Part shown: positions 8,334-13,662 of the stretch, in pieces
How positions within the stretch are numbered: the first letter of the stretch is position 1
How the letters are laid out: each line of letters opens with the position of its first letter
Source of the DNA: Saksenaea vasiformis B4078
Lineage: Eukaryota; Mucoromycota; Mucoromycetes; Mucorales; Saksenaeaceae
Direction: 5' to 3'
DNA length: 13,662 nt
Assembly (NCBI GenBank): GCA_000697055.1
Contig: JNDT01001037.1
Span: 1-13,662 of the forward strand
Made by a program: the position numbers and the translations under genes
The notes under the pieces: model-generated
What the model was told of the DNA's origin: nothing
Database searches by the model: none
The model's input: the letters and a program-made list of their open reading frames with translations, nothing else

Positions 8334-9272
8334 TCATTGCTGCATGGATAAATTCCCCAGCATATGTTCAATAAAAGCACGATCTGCCTCAGAGTCCAAA
8401 TATTGTTGACCACCTTCGTCCAAGAAGTTCCTTTGGACATACTCTTCATACGAGTTGTACTCCTCCGTATCTGTTGCACAGTAAAGAAGGGAATGGTTTG
8501 TTTTTTTTTACCACCCATGCTTTTACCTATTCACCAACCTTCTATCGCTTGTATCTGTTGTAATAGATCGCTTAATCGAGACCATAGTTCAGGCTCCCGT
8601 GTCTGCACAAGCTCATACAAATATTGTACTCGCTGTGACCATGGCATGATTTCGTCAGTAAGAAGTTGTCGAGTTTTGCTGCGCAAATTCTCATCGTCTT
8701 CCACCAGGAGATATACCTGGTTCACCAACGCGTCTAGTCTTTCCTCTTGATCTAATGCGATTTTTTTTTGTTTCGTTATTAGTTTCTTTTTCTTTTTTTT
8801 TTTTTTTACTTTGTGTCTCTTGAGTCCGTTCCGCGTACAAGACACTGTCCAATCTCGACTTGGCAGACGGGTCAAGAGCATTTCGAAATTTTCCCAGTTG
8901 CTCCATTATCTGCTCATGGGTGGCATTGGGATCGTCCAGACTAAGGCTCCTTACAAATGTTTCCAACAACTGATCATTATCAAGCGTACTCTCAACATGA
9001 TGAATCAATTCATAGCTATCTGCAACACGTATGAGAAGTGCATCATACTGTGGGTCAGCCACGGCTGCTTGCATGACGGACATGAGACTTTGTTCCAGAA
9101 GACGGCCATGAGGAAGGAAAACCTGCTGAAGTTTTGGAATGGTATCCCGAATGGAGACAGAATAACGTGGAGCTGTCAATAAACGAATAAACTCGGCAAA
9201 CTTGGATGAGTCCAAGGTTTGCCACACATTATGGAGAAAATAGTAAAGCTGTAGTGCTGAATGTGGATGCAT
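8334..9272 (-). CDS. Helical protein of unknown function
   Basis: Exons on the minus strand: 9272-8810, 8751-8539, 8470-8334 (813 nt, 270 aa). The first intron has a GTAAAA donor and a TTAG acceptor; the second has a GTTGGT donor and a CAACAG acceptor. Without the second splice the frame would stop at 8531; splicing adds a plausible acidic tail (DTEEYNSYEEYV ... NLSMQQ) in phase. The start is the ATG of MHPHSALQLYYFLHNVWQTL; a GTG-initiated extension upstream is not needed. The product is rich in Leu, Gln, Asp and Glu with heptad-like helices throughout, no signal peptide, no membrane segment and no catalytic motif that I recognise. A CCAAT box (ATTGG on this strand) lies at 9326-9330, about 54 bases upstream. 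It faces the lyase gene tail-to-tail with 20 bases between stop codons. Likely a soluble alpha-helical or adaptor-type protein, but that is inference only. Confidence 0.7.
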
Positions 9273-9681
9273 TACGGGTTTCGCTACACGCACCAGGCGG
9301 TGGTAATGTCGTCAATAAAAATCAGCCAATCATTTAGATTTTACCTTCCGGACACCGTAGCATTCCAGTTCCAACCCGGAAGCACCAAAACCCGGGCACG
9401 ACGGATGGGCTGGATGGCAGATCCCTAACTGCCGTACCATTAGAAATGGTTATGAGAAGTTCCAGTCATGTTTACACCTAACATCCGAAATTTTTCTAAA
9501 TCAATATGTGAGCTCCAAGGAGTCCCACATCGTTCAGCACATCTAATGCAAAAATAAGTCAGATTTTTGTTGAAAAACAGAAAAAGAAAGAAAGAAAGGA
9601 AGGAAGGAAGAAAGGATGATACTTAAGGAAGAGATACTGGCTGGAACTGAATGGCTTCCAGAGACCCAACAAACTTGAGTC
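9273..9681. other. Intergenic region with CCAAT box and hairpins
   Basis: No supported gene. A CCAAT box at 9326-9330 probably serves the minus-strand gene on its left. Two small inverted repeats lie side by side: GGCAG...CTGCC around 9415-9433 and ACCATT-AGA-AATGGT at 9436-9450. A purine-rich GAAAGAAAGGAAGG run covers about 9578-9616. The right end holds the 3' UTR of the small minus-strand gene. Confidence 0.5.
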
Positions 9682-10038
9682 TCAACTTGACTGGATGTCC
9701 CTGCAAGCCGTGTATGATGTACCAAAATGAGAGCTGTAGTTAACTGCTCCTTCATATAAAAGCACACGTTCCTTATGTAATGATCGCTGCATGAATAAAT
9801 AATCCTGGGTCATTTGAAAAGAAGAAGTACATGATCTTGTGCCACATAGAAGAGAGTAAAGTAGGCTACCTTTTGAAGTTAGTTGTTGTCGATTCTAAAC
9901 ATCAACAGCTTACCAAGCTTGGCAGCATCCACAAATCGCCTTTTTGCGCAAATGTCGGCATCAGAAGATATGCTTTTTTTTTTTTGGATGTTTGAATACT
10001 CTGTATGCAGAACCGCTGCACACTTACCGACAAAGCAT
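9682..10038 (-). CDS. Probable small protein, three exons, unknown
   Basis: Minus-strand exons: 10038-10028, 9972-9914 and 9869-9682 (258 nt, 85 aa). Donors are GTAAGT and GTAAGC; the second intron has a textbook CAACTAAC branch point. The first acceptor, after an A-run, is unusual. Phases agree through all three exons and the frame then stays open for 62 codons, giving RRFVDAAKLGSLLYS, CGTRSCTSSFQ and QDYLFMQRSLHKERVLLYEG. The product is small, with a mildly hydrophobic centre and two Cys close together, which could suit a mitochondrial or membrane-associated subunit, but I do not recognise a family. The first exon is tiny (11 nt), so a different or longer 5' end is possible; an open stretch upstream on the same strand (about 10083-10178) lacks an ATG. 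It would be divergent from the mL45 gene. Confidence 0.45.
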
Positions 10039-10389
10039 AAAACAAATTACTTGTTTATAGATGATGAAGGAAAGAAAATAAGTTCTTTAAAGCGTTACCT
10101 TCCTGATCTTTTTATATTTTTAGTGACGCTGCTGCCATACACAGGACGTACATAAACCACAGATCCGCGCTTCTTGTCAGATAAGCTATATCACTAAAGC
10201 TCAAAATTAATGACGAACCTGGTGCGAATAGTTGAACCCTGCATTACTGCAAATGCACACGACAGGACCACATTTTTCTACCCGCTCAGCCACTGGCCAA
10301 TGGCTGTGGACCAGGGACCAGCAAAGCCTGTGACTGAAATAAGAGCCAGCGAGCGAAAAAAAAAAAGAACCCTTGTACCTTTCAACGCC
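10039..10389. promoter_or_regulatory. Putative bidirectional promoter with CCAAT palindrome
   Basis: Lies between the small minus-strand gene and the mL45 gene. A CCAAT box at 10297-10301 sits 89 bases before the mL45 ATG and inside a nearly perfect 18-base palindrome, AGCCACTGGCCAATGGCT (10288-10305). A short poly-A run occurs at 10358-10367. No gene with an ATG start and recognisable content was found in the rest. Confidence 0.5.
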
Positions 10390-11456
10390 ATGGCAGCTAC
10401 CTTGCGCGGTCTTCGATTGACTCCTTCCTTACGTCCTGCTACAACCGCATTTTTCCAGGCTCAGCAGCAACCAGCATGCATGAGACTCGGTGTTTACAGT
10501 CTCATGCAAATGCGCACCTATGCGGCTAAACCCTTGGAACCAAATCAATCCCTCATTCGCGACCATGGTGTTTTCGGTAAAAGAAGTCTCTTTTGCTTTA
10601 TTATCTATTGACGCGTTATGGCTCTATAGCTAACTATGTTCCACCCGAGAAAACGCCTTCTATAACCGATTTCCAGCGTTGGCGTCTGACCAAGTGGCGC
10701 AACTTGAAGAACACAGTTGTCAACTTCTTGAGGTATGTCTAAAAAAGAAATAAATCAGATAATTTATTCCTTGTATAGTGTGGGTTTGATGAAATACAAG
10801 TCCCAGTATGATAAGTGGAATTCAGCAAAATTCTTGTCTATCGCTGAAGAAACATACAAGGATATGAATGATGCTTTCGCAAGGTAGGATAAGGAAAGTA
10901 AAGGGGAATTAGGTGATGTAATACGTTAATTCAGAGGTGATCGTGATATGCTCGAGGAGGTCTGCTTGGATGCCATGTATTCGGTAAAATGCAAAAAAAA
11001 AAGAAAAGAAAACGATCGTTTGTTTGGAGCGGTTGTCTAATGTTTAGCAATGGTACAGAATTTGAAGAACCAGATCAAGCAACGTAACCAGGTGCGTTGG
11101 GAATGGCGATATCACGGTGAAGTGGAGGCACCAAGAATTGTGTGTGTTCGATGCATGAGTGCAACAGGTGTCAGCAAACATGGTTTTGCCGTTGGTCAAG
11201 TTACTGTAAGAATGTTTACCAAACAGGTATAAAAGAACAGTAGACTTTGTTTATTTTTTTTTTCTATTTGCTGATCCGTTCCCATTTTTAGTCAATGGCT
11301 GTTTATGACAAGAAGAACCGCCTTATCGGTGGTGATCCTAACAAAATCCACAATGTTCTGGAATATGTTGTGTTCCAAAAGACAATCTCGGATCCTGAAG
11401 ATTTCTGGCGTGTGTATGGCAAGATCGCCGCACCAGAAAAGGCCATCAACCAATAA
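10390..11456 (+). CDS. MRPL45: Mitochondrial mL45/MBA1-type ribosome anchor protein
   Basis: Tim44-like-fold protein that tethers the mitoribosome to the inner membrane for co-translational insertion (known role of animal mL45 and yeast Mba1). Exons: 10390-10576, 10630-10732, 10779-10883, 10935-10983, 11059-11226, 11292-11456 (777 nt, 258 aa). Residues 1-45 form a basic, acid-free presequence ending MRTYAAK, a likely MPP cleavage region. A basic segment follows (RWRLTKWRNLKN, about 77-88). The family core is at the C-terminus: QVTVRMFTKQ, then SMAVYDKKNRLIGGD, then VLEYVVFQKTI and DFWRVYGKI, matching mL45 strongly. For intron 4 the acceptor at 11058 is used; the AG at 11047 would give an immediate stop. 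The stop codon lies inside an AATAAA (11452-11457). Confident in the family; MBA1 and MRPL45 names are both in use. Confidence 0.9.
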
Positions 11457-11724
11457 AAACATAGAATTTAATTTAATATGAACTCTGCTGCCGAAAAGGG
11501 GAAAGCACATGCAAGGACAACAGTGAGCCCCACACTACTACTTATTCGTTTCATTGAGCTAGAAAAAGGAAAAAAAGAGGGAAGAGGATGGCCCAGCTGC
11601 TTATTTCTCTATCGATAATGAATTCTTTTTTTTTTTTCTTAGTTATTTACAGTGCATGTTAAAGTTTTGACGCTTAGTATAGAAAATTTTAAAGTTTTTT
11701 TTTTCTTTTTTCCAAAAATACCAC
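11457..11724. other. Convergent 3' UTR region
   Basis: Shared 3' space of the mL45 gene (+) and the mucin-like gene (-), 268 bases between stop codons. It contains T-runs at 11627-11637 and 11696-11710 and no gene. On the plus strand, AATAAA at 11452-11457 overlaps the mL45 stop. Confidence 0.5.
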
Positions 11725-13462
11725 TCAACGTTTGAATAAAGATGTCCACCAAGATGTGCGTCCTTGGCGATGGCCGTATTCATCGTATTCATCGGGTGCG
11801 TAACGCCCGTGCTGTTCGCCTGTCCCGGGGAAGCCACCCATCTGGTGTGACCAATCGACGGAGGTGCGATAAGGATCGGCATAAAAGTCTTCATGATCGC
11901 TCTGTCGAGCCAGGTACTTTCGGCGCCGTCTCTTCCATAGTACAGCACCTGCAACCAGTAACCCCGCTCCCGCTACAGAACCAACTACACTTCCGACAAT
12001 GGTTCCTGGACCGGCTGATGTCCCCCCTCCACCATCTACCGCTTGGGTATCTACCGCCAAAGTGGGAATAACCGTCCTACATATAGTTGTGTTAATTAAC
12101 ATGAAAAAGGCAAGACCAAGAAAAAACCTACGTTGTGGCTATAACGGTTGTCACAGTGACAGTGACACCGTCCACAACAACCTCTGTTACGGTGGGAATC
12201 GTAGTTGAGGTCGTAATCCACACTGTCGTGTACCGTTGTGAAGACGTGGTCGTCGTAGTTGGCGGCGGCGTGGGTGAAGGACTCAACGAGGTGGTTGTTC
12301 TCGTTAGTGTTGTTGTTGACGTCGACGGTGGCTGTTCACTTGTCGTTGTGGTGGTGGTCGTGTGTGGCGCAGGTGTTGTGGTACTTGTCTCCGCAGTAGT
12401 TGTAGGTCGCTCCGTCGTAGTGACAATGGAAGACGTTGTGCTCGAAGAAACATCCGTTGTACTAGACGAAGGAGAGGATGAAGGAGCATCCGTTGTCGTT
12501 GTGGTAGGAACCAAAGTTGTAGATGTAATGATATCGGAAGAAGTTGTTGTAGTTATGGTTGGTGAAACAGTTTGCGAGGCCGAAATGGTTGTATCGGATG
12601 ATGTTACGGTAATTGTAGCCGATGAAGTTGCCGTTGTAGATACAATTGTTGTAGTAGGATCAGTCAAAGTAGTAGTTGATGGAGTTACAGAAGAAATAGA
12701 AGTAGAAGGGTCAGCAGATTCAGTTGTAGAAGTACTTAGGTTTGAAGACACTGACGTTTCCCTAGAAGTAGTAGCAGTGCTTGTAGGCACTTCCGTGGTA
12801 GACGACGGTTGCGTCGTTGTCTCGGTAGGTGCTTGTGTGGTGGTGGTTGGATCCTGCGTAGTCGTAGTAGTTGGATCCTGCGTAGTTGTGGTCGGTTCCT
12901 GCGTAGTTGTGGTAGTTGGTTCCTGCGTAGTTGTGGTAGTTGGTTCCTGTGTGGTAGTAGTCGGTTCCTGTGTGGTCGTGGTTGGGACCTGAGTAGTAGT
13001 TGCCTCCTGGGTCGTTGTCTGTTCCCGAGTAGTGGTCGTTGGCTCCCGGGTGGTGGTGGCCGGCTCAGTCGTCGTCGCTGAGGTTGTCTCAGGCTCTCGT
13101 GTACGTTCACTCGAGGTAGTGGCTCCTTCTGTAGTCGTAGGTCTCTCCGCTGTTGTCGTCTGTCGCTCCGTCGGGGTTGGTTCCTTAGTCGGCGTTCTCT
13201 GTTCCCGGGTGGTTTCAGGAGGGGCGGCTTTGGTTTCCGACGAGGATGGCTTAGTATCTGATGTCTCTCTTGGATTCTGTGTGGCAGAAGATTCGGAATC
13301 ACCAGGAGAAGTCCCGGAGGATCCAGAATTACCGCCGGAAGGACGTTCATTTCCGTCCACTTCCTGGCGCTTACTGTAGTCTAACATACTACGAATCTTA
13401 GCCTTAAGCATCCCAAACGTCGAATCGCTCGGCTGTAGTATTGCCATATTCTCGGATTCCAT
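11725..13462 (-). CDS. Mucin-like Thr/Ser/Pro-rich membrane surface protein
   Basis: Minus-strand exons 13462-12132 and 12076-11725 (1683 nt, 560 aa from the first in-frame ATG). The intron has a GTAGGT donor, a TTAATTAAC branch region and a TGTAG acceptor, and joins ...VIATT to VIPTLAVDT in phase. Order: a short N-terminal segment with a KR dibasic site (DYSKRQEVDG); a Ser/Pro/Glu-rich stretch; about 350 residues of Thr/Ser/Pro with QEPTTTT tandem repeats, surely O-mannosylated if secreted; a Gly-rich linker (VDGGGGTSAG); one membrane segment (TIVGSVVGSVAGAGLLVAGA); a WKRRRRK stop-transfer; and a cytosolic tail of about 60 residues rich in Tyr, Asp and His. This layout resembles fungal wall sensors and mucins (Mid2/Wsc/Msb2 type), without a WSC domain. 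No signal peptide is seen, so the true 5' exon may lie upstream or be misread. Confidence 0.8.
12820..13070 (-). repeat. Tandem repeats coding for QEPTTTT/QDPTTTT units
   Basis: About nine consecutive 21-24 base units on the minus strand coding for Gln-Glu/Asp-Pro followed by four or five Thr (T-T-T-T-Q-E-P). Units differ at a few synonymous positions and in Thr count, as expected from unequal exchange or slippage in a mucin domain. Confidence 0.85.
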
Positions 13463-13662
13463 CACTATGGATACCTCTTGCAGCGTTTGATGCAAGAGTC
13501 AGAGAAAGAAAAAAAGAAGAAGAAAGCGAGATGGGGCTTTGAAGAATAAAGAAGTGAGAAGAAAAAGGGATCAATGAAAAAGGTGTCACTTTTTTATCTC
13601 TTGCAATCTGACTTTTTTTTTTTTTTGGCTGGAAGCCCCAAAAATAGTTTAACTTGCTTTTA
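13463..13662. other. 5' flank of mucin-like gene
   Basis: Read on the minus strand this is a pyrimidine-rich leader (about 13501-13530 is nearly all C/T) preceded by mixed sequence to the window edge. No ATG that opens into a signal peptide was found; a GTG-led hydrophobic frame here (about 13589 to 13500) lacks an ATG. An upstream exon beyond the window is possible. Confidence 0.4.

Noticed and set aside
9560..9620. GAAAGAAAGG purine run considered as a repeat element
   Set aside because: Simple low-complexity sequence with no flanking repeats; noted only within the intergenic entry.
9883..10155. Plus-strand open frame of 90 codons
   Set aside because: It starts with TTG, has no recognisable content, and overlaps the better supported spliced minus-strand model.
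11643..11954. Minus-strand 103-codon frame
   Set aside because: Overlaps the cytosolic tail exon of the mucin-like gene in another frame and has low-complexity ends.
12135..12992. Long Val-rich open frame on the plus strand, 285 codons
   Set aside because: It is the complement of the Thr/Ser codon repeats of the mucin-like gene. ACN codons read as NGT on the other strand, which keeps it free of stops. The real gene has an intron, a membrane segment and a tail.
1..13662. Search for tRNA, rRNA, CRISPR arrays or bacterial-type operons
   Set aside because: No cloverleaf with TTC-A box, no rRNA core sequence and no spaced direct repeats were seen. The window is spliced eukaryotic DNA.

Overview
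The window looks like nuclear DNA of a filamentous fungus, most likely an early-diverging one (Mucoromycota, Mucorales-like). The genes are split by many short introns (about 42-82 nt, one of 217 nt) with GTAAGT-like donors, CTAAC/CTAAT-like branch points and AG acceptors. Leaders are pyrimidine-rich, AATAAA-type signals sit close to stop codons, and gene spacing is tight. The phylum is an inference from gene content and intron style; there is no rRNA or marker gene to fix it.

Layout, left to right. 1-1370 (+): two adjacent decayed remnants of TnpB/Fanzor-type RuvC nuclease genes, each with a recognisable C-terminal RuvC/zinc-ribbon signature broken by stops and frameshifts. 1703-2501 (+): five-exon gene for mitochondrial ribosomal protein bL9m. 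2633-4220 (+): two-exon gene for a leucine-rich-repeat protein with an N-myristoylation start and a C-terminal Cys/His cluster. 4552-5542 (+): CCC1/VIT1-family vacuolar Fe/Mn transporter in five exons, one of them a 10-nt microexon. 5817-8313 (+): six-exon secreted polysaccharide lyase family 8 enzyme with the family's Asn, His and Tyr in register. 9272-8334 (-): three-exon helical protein of unknown function, tail-to-tail with the lyase (20 bases between stop codons). 10038-9682 (-): probable small three-exon gene, 85 aa, unknown. 10390-11456 (+): six-exon mitochondrial mL45/MBA1-type protein that anchors the mitoribosome to the inner membrane. 13462-11725 (-): Thr/Ser/Pro-rich mucin-like cell-surface protein with one transmembrane segment near the C-terminus; its 5' end is unresolved.

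The genes do not form one pathway. There are two mitoribosome components (bL9m, mL45), a vacuolar metal transporter, a secreted uronide lyase and a wall-spanning surface protein. The lyase and the mucin-like protein both belong to the cell surface or exterior. All exon models were built by hand from splice signals, phase and protein continuity; each total coding length given below is divisible by three. Family names rest on motif recognition and no database was searched.
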